Counted from the first letter of the stretch, positions 8,696 through 17,227 are shown. The stretch is 37,804 bases of DNA from Patescibacteria group bacterium (GCA_023487645.1 JAMDBX010000006.1:1-37804); one strand, 5' to 3'. Program-made: numbers and translations. The notes: generated by a model not told the origin, from the sequence alone.

Positions 8696-8768
8696 CCTGA
8701 GGTGGCAGAACGGTTGATGCAACAGACTGTAAATCTGTACTAAGTGGGTTCGACTCCTACCCTCAGGA
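8696..8768 (+). tRNA. tRNA-Tyr (GTA), archaeal-type features
   Basis: A 73-nt tRNA. Acceptor strands are 8696-8702 and 8761-8767, with discriminator A at 8768; CCA is not encoded. U8 is at 8703. The D stem is 8705-8707 with 8718-8720. The anticodon stem is 8722-8726 with 8734-8738, and anticodon GTA is at 8729-8731. The T stem is 8744-8748 with 8756-8760, and its loop is TTCGACT. The variable loop has only 5 nt (8739-8743), and the first pair is C1-G72. Bacterial tRNA-Tyr normally has a long variable arm and G1-C72; the combination here is that of archaea and eukaryotes, and it matches the archaeal-type TyrRS at 24726. Confidence 0.95.
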
Positions 8769-8774
8769 CATTTC

Positions 8775-9047
8775 TTAATTCAACATTTTTTGAGCGTAAT
8801 TCTGAAAAAGAATACTATACATCAGCACATCTTCTGCCGACCTTTCGCTATTATCACTTAATACATGCCTTGTATCTTTCCATAATTTTTTAGGATACTC
8901 TGGGAGTTGGGATTGTTCTAGCTCTTTTCCTCTTTCTAAAGCCTCCTTTTTAAAACACTCAGCCATTTTTATAGAACCTCGATGCAACCCCAAAGCCACT
9001 CTTTTTAAATCCATAGCCAGAGATTCAATTATAATTTTTTGATCCAT
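8775..9047 (-). CDS. orphan small helical protein
   Basis: A 90-residue protein I do not recognise. It is charged and predicted mostly helical (for example LAMDLKRVALGLHRG and the SAEDVLMYSILFQNYAQKML tail), with no membrane segment and one cysteine. It lies 28 nt downstream of the DUF5674-like gene on the same strand and probably shares its transcript. Its end faces the tRNA-Tyr end, only 6 nt away. Confidence 0.6.
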   Translation of the reverse strand: MDQKIIIESLAMDLKRVALGLHRGSIKMAECFKKEALERGKELEQSQLPEYPKKLWKDTRHVLSDNSERSAEDVLMYSILFQNYAQKMLN

Positions 9048-9075
9048 TTAAAATAGTTCTCCGAAAAAAACTTAG

Positions 9076-9327
9076 TCAAATCTTCATAGATCTGTCTTTT
9101 TTATTGAAATCAATAGTTTTTGTCTCTAAATCAATACCTCCACCCCAAATATCTGATTGTTTAGATCCCTGATCCAAAAGTACTTCTTCCCCTTCAAAAT
9201 GACGATCCATACCAGCTGAGCATATCTTTTTATCTATATCTATGACTGTCTTAATATAAACATCAAATTGTTCTTTGACTTTTTCTATCTCCTCTTTGGT
9301 AAAAGGCTGGGTTTTGGTAATAATCAC
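9076..9327 (-). CDS. DUF5674-like protein, C-terminally short
   Basis: An 83-residue protein resembling the small DUF5674 family of unknown function, judged from memory. Shared features are the YIKTVIDIDKKICSAG stretch, an MDRH motif, the LLxxGSKQSDIWG core and a late DRSMKI. Family members usually continue for another 15-20 residues after the RSM(E/K)I motif, whereas this one stops there. The start is GTG at 9327, supported by an extended -10 exactly 6 nt upstream. It probably forms a two-gene unit with the gene at 8775-9047. Confidence 0.65.
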   Translation of the reverse strand: MIITKTQPFTKEEIEKVKEQFDVYIKTVIDIDKKICSAGMDRHFEGEEVLLDQGSKQSDIWGGGIDLETKTIDFNKKDRSMKI

Positions 9328-9333
9328 ACCTTT

Positions 9334-9342
9334 ATTTTAGCA
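9334..9342 (-). promoter_or_regulatory. extended -10 promoter, GTG start at predicted +1
   Basis: On the minus strand TG-C-TAAAAT (9342-9334) is followed by 6 nt and then the GTG at 9327. The spacing matches the leaderless layout seen at several other genes here, and it decides the non-ATG start. Confidence 0.5.
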
Positions 9343-9368
9343 TAAAAATAGGTTCATAAAACGACCTA

Positions 9369-9422
9369 CGACCTTTCGGTCGGGGATCTAAGCTTGGAAG
9401 GTTAGACCAAAACCCCTTTGGT
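9369..9422. other. two small hairpins in a 182-bp gene-free stretch
   Basis: CGACC-TTTC-GGTCG (9369-9382) and ACCAAA-ACCCC-TTTGGT (9406-9422) are short perfect stems. Just upstream is a 7-bp tandem repeat, ACGACCT (9361-9374). Neither stem has a following T tract, so their role is unclear; they may be the remains of a repeat element. Confidence 0.3.
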
Positions 9423-9509
9423 TCATGATTTAAGATTAATATACCCCAGATGATTATTCAATAGATAAAAACCTAACTTTTTACAAAAATTTTAAGGTCC
9501 TAAATTTTC

Positions 9510-9794
9510 TTAGTTTTTCGGGTGAGTCGCCTTACCCACAAGAAAAAATATAAGGGAGATTCCAAAGACTGCCCCAAAAGCAATCATTCCAGCATTGTCA
9601 AAAGCATATTGTGACCAATAAGGATCCATACATTTGTTAAACTCTTCACCCGGGGCATAATTTGAGTGACAAATAGTATTATATTCTTTAAAAGTAAAGG
9701 GAGAAATTTGGTACCAAAGGACAAAAGCCAAAACCAATGAGGCCAAGCCAAAGGTTAAAGAGTCCTTTTGATAAAGTTTAAAAAATTTAGACAT
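9510..9794 (-). CDS. small two-helix membrane protein of unknown function
   Basis: A 94-residue protein with two hydrophobic helices (about 12-30 and 66-88) separated by a loop of about 35 residues that holds two cysteines (in TICHSN and FNKCMD), possibly a disulfide on the outer face. No family is recognised. It lies 39 nt downstream of the ZIP transporter on the same strand and may be co-transcribed with it. Confidence 0.6.
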   Translation of the reverse strand: MSKFFKLYQKDSLTFGLASLVLAFVLWYQISPFTFKEYNTICHSNYAPGEEFNKCMDPYWSQYAFDNAGMIAFGAVFGISLIFFLVGKATHPKN

Positions 9795-9833
9795 TTGTAA
9801 TTATTTTGCCACAAAAAATAAATTTTTGCTACT

Positions 9834-10556
9834 TTAAACCAACCTAGTCACTGTAAAAATAAAGACAATCCCCAAAATAGTCATCATGATGGTTCCCAAA
9901 GATGAATGCTGACTGTGAGCCTCAGGTAAAATATCTGAAGCCCCGATATAAAGCAAAAACCCGGCAAAAAATCCTAAGTAAAGCACCAAAGCATTTTCAG
10001 AAAGGGTAAAAAAACGGGTGGAAAAAGCCCCTAAAACAGGAGCTAAAGCATCCACGATTAATAAGTAAAAAGCTTTTTTAGGGGGATTTTTATGGACTAA
10101 GGCTAAAGTGACTGTATTTAGGCCGTCGGAAAAATCATGGGCAATCACAGCCACCGCCACTAAAATCCCAATCACTGAGGAAACCTGAAACCCCAAGCCG
10201 ATACCCACACCATCTAAAAATGAATGCATTGACAAAGCCAAAGCCGAGAGTACTCCGACAGTCGGGTGCTTATGCGCACCGTACTGGTCTTCCTGGGCAT
10301 GGTGGATTAACAATAATTTTTCAAAGACATGGAAAATTAAAAAACCTCCCACTAAGGCAATCATGGGGAAAATAGCCTCCATTTTTAATTGGTTGACCAG
10401 ACGGATAATTTCCGGAAAAATGTCAAAGGCCACCACCGACAACAGCACTCCGGCAGTAAACCCCAAAATTAAATGTAGTTTATCCTTGTATCTTAATCCC
10501 ACAAGTCCACCTAAAAGTGTTGAGATAAAGGTAAAAGAGGCAAAAATAATTTGCAT
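9834..10556 (-). CDS. ZIP-family divalent metal transporter
   Basis: A 240-residue polytopic protein of the ZIP (Zrt/Irt-like) family, which imports Zn2+, Fe2+ or Mn2+ into the cytoplasm. The metal-site motifs are HSFLDGVGIG in TM4 and HDFSDGLN in TM5. A His-containing loop (HHAQEDQYGAHKH) follows TM3, at the usual regulatory-loop position. About seven to eight hydrophobic segments fill the rest. A divergent promoter pair lies between it and the isomerase gene. The substrate metal cannot be read from the sequence. Confidence 0.88.
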   Translation of the reverse strand: MQIIFASFTFISTLLGGLVGLRYKDKLHLILGFTAGVLLSVVAFDIFPEIIRLVNQLKMEAIFPMIALVGGFLIFHVFEKLLLIHHAQEDQYGAHKHPTVGVLSALALSMHSFLDGVGIGLGFQVSSVIGILVAVAVIAHDFSDGLNTVTLALVHKNPPKKAFYLLIVDALAPVLGAFSTRFFTLSENALVLYLGFFAGFLLYIGASDILPEAHSQHSSLGTIMMTILGIVFIFTVTRLV

Positions 10557-10574
10557 ATTGTTGCTATTATCTTA

Positions 10575-10603
10575 TATTTTATAAATAATGAAAAGCCAAA
10601 AAA
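10575..10603 (-). promoter_or_regulatory. possible promoter of the ZIP gene
   Basis: On the minus strand TTGGCT, a 17-nt spacer and TATAAG precede the ATG at 10556 by about 15-20 nt. The match to consensus is moderate and the region is AT-rich, so alternatives exist. Confidence 0.35.
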
Positions 10604-10611
10604 ATAATCGC

Positions 10612-10640
10612 TTGCATTATTTAAAATACCAACATATATT
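10612..10640 (+). promoter_or_regulatory. promoter of the isomerase gene, start codon at predicted +1
   Basis: TTGCAT (10612-10617), 17-nt spacer, TATATT (10635-10640), then exactly 6 nt to the ATG at 10647. A leaderless message is predicted. Confidence 0.6.
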
Positions 10641-10646
10641 TATTAG

Positions 10647-11219
10647 ATGAAACTTGGTTCCTCCCGTAGTTTAGAAGAGATGATTCTTGTCCTCAAAGAC
10701 CCCAAATCTTTTGGCCCCGACCCTGTTTATTGGGTTTTTTCCGAGGTCACGCCAGAAAAGTGGGCCAATGTCACTATCACTGCTCCCGGATCTTTTGACG
10801 GCGAGTATCCAAAAACTTTCGGCCATTACCACAGCAGCCAAATTAATGAAACCTACCACCTGATAGAAGGGAAGGGGGTTATGGTCTTACAAAAAAAACA
10901 TTTTGAAGGAGATAAATGGATCCCGGAAATGGTTAAAGAGGTACTTTTGGTCAAAGCCAAGCCTGGTGATGAAATTACGATCACTCCGGAATACGGCCAC
11001 TCCTGGTCCAATATCGGCCAGACCCCTTTAATCACTTATGATGATTGGAGGGCAGGCCATCAGCCATCTGATTATGAGGATATTAAAAAGCTTCATGGAA
11101 TGGCTTATTATCTGGTTGAGGAAAATGGGGAAATAAAAGCCATTCCCAATCCTCATTACCAAAACCTTCCTGAACCCATATGGTTGACAACCGAGGAATT
11201 CAAAAATCATATCCAATAG
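10647..11219 (+). CDS. cupin-type glucose-6-phosphate isomerase
   Basis: A 190-residue cupin that should interconvert glucose 6-phosphate and fructose 6-phosphate, as in archaeal cGPI such as that of Pyrococcus furiosus. The metal-binding cupin motif 1 is GHYHSSQINETYHLIEGKG, with H60, H62 and E68 as likely ligands, and motif 2 supplies H118 in EYGHSWSNIG. The usual PfGPI features follow (threonine/aspartate-rich strand, AGHQPSDYEDI, and an ENGEIKAIPNP tail). It would replace the classic Pgi in glycolysis. The gene is on its own promoter and ends just before the promoter of the next gene. Confidence 0.85.
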   Translation: MKLGSSRSLEEMILVLKDPKSFGPDPVYWVFSEVTPEKWANVTITAPGSFDGEYPKTFGHYHSSQINETYHLIEGKGVMVLQKKHFEGDKWIPEMVKEVLLVKAKPGDEITITPEYGHSWSNIGQTPLITYDDWRAGHQPSDYEDIKKLHGMAYYLVEENGEIKAIPNPHYQNLPEPIWLTTEEFKNHIQ

Positions 11220-11220
11220 T

Positions 11221-11249
11221 TTGAATTTCATCCACTTTTCTGCTAAAAT
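11221..11249 (+). promoter_or_regulatory. promoter of the orphan gene at 11261
   Basis: TTGAAT (11221-11226), 17-nt spacer, TAAAAT (11244-11249) with TG-C before it. The start near 11256 leaves about 5 nt before the ATG at 11261. This argues against the in-frame upstream TTG at 11252. Confidence 0.6.
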
Positions 11250-11260
11250 TCTTGTTTGTT

Positions 11261-11662
11261 ATGTTAAAAGAAATAATTCCAGGTTTAAGGATTCAAAATG
11301 GACTTGAATCACCAGTGAAACAAATCGAAATCGACCTTACGCAGGTTTCAGTTCCTATATATCAAATTAATAAAATCCCTAAACCAATACAAAAATACTT
11401 AAGAAAACAACCTTATGAAGGTCCCACAAGAATAGTTTTATCTTTTACAAACGGACAAACTCATACACAACTGATTGAAAAAAGTCATCTTCCGGATATT
11501 CGGGAAAAACTACGGTCGATAAGAGCTGGTGATCTTAAACATCTTGTAAGTTACGGAATTTTAGCGGCGTACGAGCCTAATCCATATTTGCCATTGCCAC
11601 CAATCGACAGCCCTTTATCTCACATTGAAATTATAGTTCAAAGGACGCCCAAGCAGTATTAA
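11261..11662 (+). CDS. orphan soluble protein
   Basis: A 133-residue protein I do not recognise. It begins with a beta-rich part and has a conserved-looking basic stretch (KPIQKYLRKQPYEGPTRIVLSF), then a helix (LPDIREKLRSIRAGDLKHLVSYG) and a proline-rich tail. There is no signal peptide, cysteine or membrane segment. It ends 7 nt from the convergent atpC stop. ATG 11261 was chosen from the promoter position. Confidence 0.65.
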   Translation: MLKEIIPGLRIQNGLESPVKQIEIDLTQVSVPIYQINKIPKPIQKYLRKQPYEGPTRIVLSFTNGQTHTQLIEKSHLPDIREKLRSIRAGDLKHLVSYGILAAYEPNPYLPLPPIDSPLSHIEIIVQRTPKQY

Positions 11663-11669
11663 AGTATTC

Positions 11670-12080
11670 TTAGCGTAACAAGTGTCTTCTTTTTACCTTA
11701 AGCTGGGCTAAAGATTTCTCCAGAGTAGCCATGGCCGTAACATATTCCTCATCCGTTAAGGTTTGTTCCAAAGCCGCCTGGGCCCGAGATTTGGCCTCTT
11801 CAACAGCCTTTTCATCAATGTCTTCGGCCTTTTCCGCCAAATCAGTGGCAATAGTCAAAACATTGTTAGTCATTTGCAGTAAACCGCCGCCGGTAACCAT
11901 AACTTGGACCTTGTCCCCGTTTTTCACCCTCATTTCTCCCGGGATAACCTGGGCCATCAAATTAGCATGATGAGGAAGAATACCCAATTCACCATCGGAG
12001 GTAGTGACATTGACCATGTCAGCTTCACCATCAAATATTTCTTTTTCCGGAGTGACAATTTTTAAATGTAGTTGACTCAT
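11670..12080 (-). CDS. atpC: F1Fo ATP synthase epsilon subunit, detached from the operon
   Basis: The 136-residue epsilon subunit of the F1 central stalk. The N-terminal beta sandwich (about 1-85) includes the GELGILPHHANLMAQV stretch that contacts the c ring, and the C-terminal two-helix inhibitory hairpin (about 88-136) is complete. In most bacteria atpC directly follows atpD. Here it is about 3.7 kb further on, after five unrelated genes, and has its own promoter. A GAGGT ribosome binding site lies shortly before the ATG. Confidence 0.95.
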   Translation of the reverse strand: MSQLHLKIVTPEKEIFDGEADMVNVTTSDGELGILPHHANLMAQVIPGEMRVKNGDKVQVMVTGGGLLQMTNNVLTIATDLAEKAEDIDEKAVEEAKSRAQAALEQTLTDEEYVTAMATLEKSLAQLKVKRRHLLR

Positions 12081-12105
12081 CTTTTACCTCTATGACACAA
12101 TAAAT

Positions 12106-12135
12106 AAGCATACAAATTTTATGCTTTTTAGACAA
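12106..12135 (-). promoter_or_regulatory. atpC promoter overlapped by an inverted repeat
   Basis: On the minus strand: TTGTCT (12135-12130), 17-nt spacer, TATGCT (12112-12107). A 7-bp inverted repeat, AAGCATA (12106-12112) and TATGCTT (12120-12126), covers the -10 box and part of the spacer; it could be an operator or an incidental hairpin. Confidence 0.55.
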
Positions 12136-12152
12136 AAGTATCAAGGCTAAAA

Positions 12153-13589
12153 ATGAATAGAGCTGAAGAAGGACAACCTCGTTCTGTCTCATTACCATCA
12201 GAGACAACGCAACTTCCCGAAGGAAGAGTTTCCAGAAGACCCCCTCAAAAAAAAATTAGCAGAAGAGCCTACGTTTACATGAGTGGTGTTATAGGGATAC
12301 TGGCAACTCTCCCACTTGGCCAAGCTTTATTTAACAGTTCAGAAGCAAAACCAGTACTTCCGCCTCCAGAAACTAACCGAATAGCTTCGATTGTGTCCAC
12401 TTCCAGTACTGAAGTAGGGGTCGTAAAATCTGACCAACAAATAGAATCTTCAAAAGATAAAGAATTCCCTAAGGATATCGAGAAAGTAAATAAAATTCTA
12501 GCTTTACCGCTTGATTCTCCGGAAAGAAAAAAAGCTGAACTGGAATACTTCCGGCAAGTAAAAACTTTAGAACAGATAGATTTAGCTCTCGGATCATTCT
12601 TTTACTATAAAGATAAAAATGACAACAATTGGAATCTTCGGGCCCAGCTTATAGATAAACGTTTTGAGCTGCGAATGCAAGGTGACCCAAGATTAACCCA
12701 ATTGGATAAAAATACCATTGCTTGGATTGAAGAACGGGGGATCCATCCGGAAATTTTAGGGATAGCCCTTGATGCCCAACCTAAAGCCAGAAAAGTTATT
12801 GCCCATCAAATGTCGACTCCTGCAAAAAGAGAAAAATTCCGGCCTGATATCGCTTATAAAGAAAAAATTGGCGAACTTCCGTCCGGAACTTTATCAAGCA
12901 CCGCCATTGATGATTTAATTATTAATGCCGGAGGGCTAGCCCGGTTAATATCCACAGAAACAGGTGTTAAATTTGAAAGAACCGGCATAAACGGCCAAAA
13001 GGTTTTGGTTTCCTATGGATTTATAAATTTAGGGATGGCACCGGCGATTACCCAAATTAATTCTAAAAACTTTCCCGACGACAAATCTGCGCTGGGAACT
13101 CTTTGCAATCGGGCCCAAGGATTCTCAGGACTTGCCTATGATCTCAAATACATTCCCGGTTCAATACCTACAAAAACGGATAGCAGCGGGGGTGCAATAA
13201 TGGCCCAAATTATGCCTAAAAATATGCTAGATATTGACACTATGTTTCGGGAGGCCGGAGAACCTTTTCTCTTCACTGATGTTACCGATATGGCAGCCTC
13301 TACTCAAGTATTTTTAGCTCAAGGCCAAAAATTAGTAAAAGAATCTCATCATGATCCGGTAACAGGTAAGGATATACCGGAATTTATTTACCGTTATGGA
13401 TATTTAAAGGGTACGCGTTTCATTCCCGATAAAGACAAGCCTGGCGAAAAAAAGGATGTTATTGAAGCAATTAGGCTAGCTTCCTTAGGTAAGTGGAATG
13501 GTGACCCTCAGCAAATTAATTCTATTATCCAAGCAGCCAATGATTATTATGAAAAATTTGTAAAACCCTATCAAAAAAGAGCTGCTTAG
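12153..13589 (+). CDS. membrane-anchored exported protein, possibly lytic-transglycosylase-like
   Basis: A 478-residue protein. A basic N terminus (RRPPQKKISRRAY) precedes one membrane helix (about 42-60), followed by a low-complexity linker and a long, mostly helical domain facing outward. Near residue 350 the GGAIMAQIMPKN stretch recalls the GAxGxMQxMP motif of lysozyme-like transglycosylases. The end (LGKWNG...IIQAANDYYEKF) recalls their NG-containing C-terminal helices. I see no certain catalytic Glu, although ISTETGVKFERTG is a candidate region. Function as a wall hydrolase is a weak inference. A weak AAGG motif lies 6 nt before the ATG. The stop codon overlaps that of the convergent carbonic-anhydrase-like gene. 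Confidence 0.65.
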   Translation: MNRAEEGQPRSVSLPSETTQLPEGRVSRRPPQKKISRRAYVYMSGVIGILATLPLGQALFNSSEAKPVLPPPETNRIASIVSTSSTEVGVVKSDQQIESSKDKEFPKDIEKVNKILALPLDSPERKKAELEYFRQVKTLEQIDLALGSFFYYKDKNDNNWNLRAQLIDKRFELRMQGDPRLTQLDKNTIAWIEERGIHPEILGIALDAQPKARKVIAHQMSTPAKREKFRPDIAYKEKIGELPSGTLSSTAIDDLIINAGGLARLISTETGVKFERTGINGQKVLVSYGFINLGMAPAITQINSKNFPDDKSALGTLCNRAQGFSGLAYDLKYIPGSIPTKTDSSGGAIMAQIMPKNMLDIDTMFREAGEPFLFTDVTDMAASTQVFLAQGQKLVKESHHDPVTGKDIPEFIYRYGYLKGTRFIPDKDKPGEKKDVIEAIRLASLGKWNGDPQQINSIIQAANDYYEKFVKPYQKRAA

Positions 13590-14386
13590 ACAACAAGGCC
13601 GGAGAAGGATACCTTAGGTTCATTATTATCAGCTTCTACCTCAAATATAGGCTTGCCTAAGGCTAAATTATGCAAAGTAGCCTGAAGCTGGTGACCTGAG
13701 GCCTCTTTAAAAGCTTCATAGGTTAGACCCGGAATCCTAGCTTTTAATTTTTCTGCTAACATTTTCATAAAATCTTCATCCCGGTCCTGGTCATAGACAA
13801 AATACATTAGCCCGTTATTGGAATTTACGGAATTTTGCCGGCCTCTCACTACCAAAACGCCTATTTCATCATGCTCATGTTCCAGGGCATTGATCCTGAT
13901 ATTTGCCCCTTCTTTTTGGCGTTTTTTGGCATGTTTGATCACCGCTGCAACTTTGGAAGCATCGACACCGTAGCCTGAAGCAAACTCTGGCTTGGTAGCT
14001 TTAGCTAAATGGCCGCAACCAATAGTAGCTGTTTCTTCGGTTTCATGAGCTTCATGCTCTTCGTGCTCGGCATGGGCATCTGTGTGCATAAAAAACGGCT
14101 CGCCGTCTGCGGTGACTGCATCATAAACCAAATCAAAGCATTGCTCGGGGGTCAAATCAAGTTGCAATGGTTCGTTTACTGCCAAAAGGGCTTCAACATA
14201 GCCGGCATCGCCTCCTGGCCGGGCAATCCGGCCGGTATCTTCCGTATCCAGGTCATAGCGTCCGTCAACACATTTCCGTCCCTTTTTTGCCGGGACAATA
14301 TTTTTCTTAACAAAAGCCGTGGCTTTTTCTAAAGCAAGTGATGTTTGTTCTTCCATATATAGTTGGTCTTTTTTATCCCTATCCAT
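13586..14386 (-). CDS. zeta-type (CDCA-like) carbonic anhydrase-like protein
   Basis: A 266-residue protein whose motif order resembles the cadmium carbonic anhydrase (CDCA) repeat of diatoms, compared from memory. KCVDGR supplies C39 and the D41/R43 pair, MHTDAH supplies H101 and D103, and IGCGH supplies C124. These correspond to the Cys-His-Cys metal ligands C263, H315 and C325 of CDCA1. The following EIGVLVVRGR...GLMYFVYDQD stretch fits the later beta strands. Between H101 and C124 lies an insertion rich in His and Glu (about 105-119) that could chelate metal. The start ATG 14386 is set by a promoter 7 nt upstream; M11 is an alternative. Activity would be CO2 hydration in the cytoplasm; this is inference. 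Confidence 0.6.
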   Translation of the reverse strand: MDRDKKDQLYMEEQTSLALEKATAFVKKNIVPAKKGRKCVDGRYDLDTEDTGRIARPGGDAGYVEALLAVNEPLQLDLTPEQCFDLVYDAVTADGEPFFMHTDAHAEHEEHEAHETEETATIGCGHLAKATKPEFASGYGVDASKVAAVIKHAKKRQKEGANIRINALEHEHDEIGVLVVRGRQNSVNSNNGLMYFVYDQDRDEDFMKMLAEKLKARIPGLTYEAFKEASGHQLQATLHNLALGKPIFEVEADNNEPKVSFSGLVV

Positions 14387-14393
14387 CTAAAGG

Positions 14394-14422
14394 ATTATAC
14401 TCAAGCATAAAAGAGTTGTAAA
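14394..14422 (-). promoter_or_regulatory. promoter of the carbonic-anhydrase-like gene
   Basis: On the minus strand: TTTACA (14422-14417), 17-nt spacer, TATAAT (14399-14394), then 7 nt to the ATG at 14386. A leaderless message is predicted. The promoter lies in the 44-bp gap after the coiled-coil gene. Confidence 0.65.
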
Positions 14423-14430
14423 TATTAATG

Positions 14431-14748
14431 TTAAACAGTTTGAAGGGATTGAACAGATGTAGTATCTTCCAGTTTTTTGAGTCTTTTTTCATGACCCAGT
14501 ACTTGATCTGACATTTTATCCAGACGGTTATCCAACCTATCTGTAACATTTTTTCCAGCCTTCTCATCAAGCTGAGGCAATAGTATACTTGTTATAAAAT
14601 CACCAATTTCCTTAATGATTCTTTTTTCTGAAGCAATAAGCATTTGATCAAAATGTTCACCCAAGCTTTTACTGAGCTTTTCTTCTGTAGCTACAGCTCT
14701 TTGGTCGATAAGCTGACCAATCTTTTGTAAGTCATTATTATCTAGCAT
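14431..14748 (-). CDS. small coiled-coil protein
   Basis: A 105-residue, charged, almost fully helical protein with long heptad-like stretches (about 5-45 and 62-95) and no cysteine or membrane helix. Small coiled-coil orphans of this kind are frequent in Patescibacteria. The FITSILLPQLDEK segment could be an amphipathic patch. Its promoter has exact leaderless spacing and is back to back with the promoter at 14851. No function is assigned. Confidence 0.6.
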   Translation of the reverse strand: MLDNNDLQKIGQLIDQRAVATEEKLSKSLGEHFDQMLIASEKRIIKEIGDFITSILLPQLDEKAGKNVTDRLDNRLDKMSDQVLGHEKRLKKLEDTTSVQSLQTV

Positions 14749-14754
14749 GACTTT

Positions 14755-14783
14755 AGTCTAGATTACTTCGCTTTTTCTGTCAA
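14755..14783 (-). promoter_or_regulatory. promoter of the coiled-coil gene, start codon at predicted +1
   Basis: On the minus strand: TTGACA (14783-14778), 17-nt spacer, TAGACT (14760-14755), then exactly 6 nt to the ATG at 14748. Confidence 0.65.
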
Positions 14784-14850
14784 TTCAGACAAACTGGAAC
14801 AATCAATAATTTTCCAAACCAAATTTTCTATAACCATAATATCTCAAAAA

Positions 14851-14879
14851 TTGAAAATCTTATAACTATAGGGTATAAT
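14851..14879 (+). promoter_or_regulatory. near-consensus promoter, start codon at predicted +1
   Basis: TTGAAA (14851-14856), 17-nt spacer, TATAAT (14874-14879), then exactly 6 nt to the ATG at 14886. This is one of the cleanest leaderless promoter layouts in the window. Confidence 0.75.
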
Positions 14880-14885
14880 ATAAAT

Positions 14886-15506
14886 ATGAATTATTTGGAG
14901 CGAAACGAGCGAATATTACAGGAAGTTTCTCGAGAACTTCAAGATCATACCCTGAGAAGGGGAAAATATATTGGGAGCTCAAAAGGCTATACTAACTTTG
15001 TCTCTGCGGGATCTTTTTTATCACCTTTTCTAAAAAGAGAAGCTTTTACCGGAATTAAGGAGATTGGAATAAAAAACTTCACTTATTCCAGGGTGAGATG
15101 CGAACTATTAACAATTGCTGTCATCGCCGAACATTTACCTCATCTTGCACCAGAATTACCACTTTTTTATGGTCATTTTGAAACTACTTCAGGCGGAAAA
15201 GGTATTATTATGGAAGATTTCTCTCAAGGTAAAAAGCTAAAGGTAGACAGCGTTCCTGGGGGAATAACACCTCCCGAACTAAAAACTTTTTTCGAAGATG
15301 TTCCAGGTATTTTTTTTGATGATTACGGACTATGTTTTTTAGTGGACGGAAAAAGGAAGATGGGTGATTTTGATAAAATTTTAGGATTAGGCTATGATGA
15401 GCAGCTTTTAGAAGGAGTTCTAGATTATTACCCTATTGGCTTATCTTATAAAGACTACCTTACTTATTTACAAAGGATTAAAATAAATCTTGACTATAAT
15501 TTATAA
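14886..15506 (+). CDS. orphan protein with faint kinase-fold resemblance
   Basis: A 206-residue soluble protein I cannot assign. The middle (ELPLFYGHFETTSGGKGIIMEDFSQGKKL, about 94-122) has the look of a kinase-fold hinge region, and KRKMGDFDKI near residue 160 could be a degenerate DFG-like strand. No catalytic HxD loop is visible, so an active kinase is doubtful. It is followed after 3 nt by the 87-residue gene, and the two are probably one operon. Confidence 0.6.
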   Translation: MNYLERNERILQEVSRELQDHTLRRGKYIGSSKGYTNFVSAGSFLSPFLKREAFTGIKEIGIKNFTYSRVRCELLTIAVIAEHLPHLAPELPLFYGHFETTSGGKGIIMEDFSQGKKLKVDSVPGGITPPELKTFFEDVPGIFFDDYGLCFLVDGKRKMGDFDKILGLGYDEQLLEGVLDYYPIGLSYKDYLTYLQRIKINLDYNL

Positions 15507-15509
15507 ATT

Positions 15510-15773
15510 ATGACAATAGAATTTTATCCTAAAGGACTAGAACAAGAATTAACTCTTCAAAGAGCACGCACAAGACTAAGCCGAAGGGAGGGCTATGCTT
15601 TTGTCAAAGAAGAAGGAAAAGTTATCTGGTTCCACGAAGGAACGGTGTTAGAGGTAAGCGGAGCCGCCCGACAGTATTCCCAAGAAAATCCTAACCTTAA
15701 AGTAGTAGTTGTAGAAAATGGGGGCTGTGAAGGAGTTATTTCCTACCTTCAAGAAACACAAAGTCTAACTTAG
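15510..15773 (+). CDS. orphan small protein
   Basis: An 87-residue protein of alternating helix and strand (RARTRLSRREGYAFVKEEGKVIWFHEG, then LKVVVVENGG), with one cysteine in NGGCEG and no membrane segment. No family is recognised. It begins 3 nt after the preceding stop and lies 46 bp from the convergent end of atpD. No terminator hairpin is seen in that gap. Confidence 0.55.
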   Translation: MTIEFYPKGLEQELTLQRARTRLSRREGYAFVKEEGKVIWFHEGTVLEVSGAARQYSQENPNLKVVVVENGGCEGVISYLQETQSLT

Positions 15774-15819
15774 CTATTTGGAAGCAAACGAGAAATATTT
15801 TTGTAGGACTTACTATTGC

Positions 15820-17214
<1,395 letters not shown>

Positions 17215-17227
17215 TTATATTCCTTTC

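Noticed and set aside
9070..9080. Frameshift explaining the short DUF5674-like protein
   Set aside because: The other frames beyond the stop do not restore the expected family C terminus; a genuine short form is simpler, though this was judged from memory of the family.
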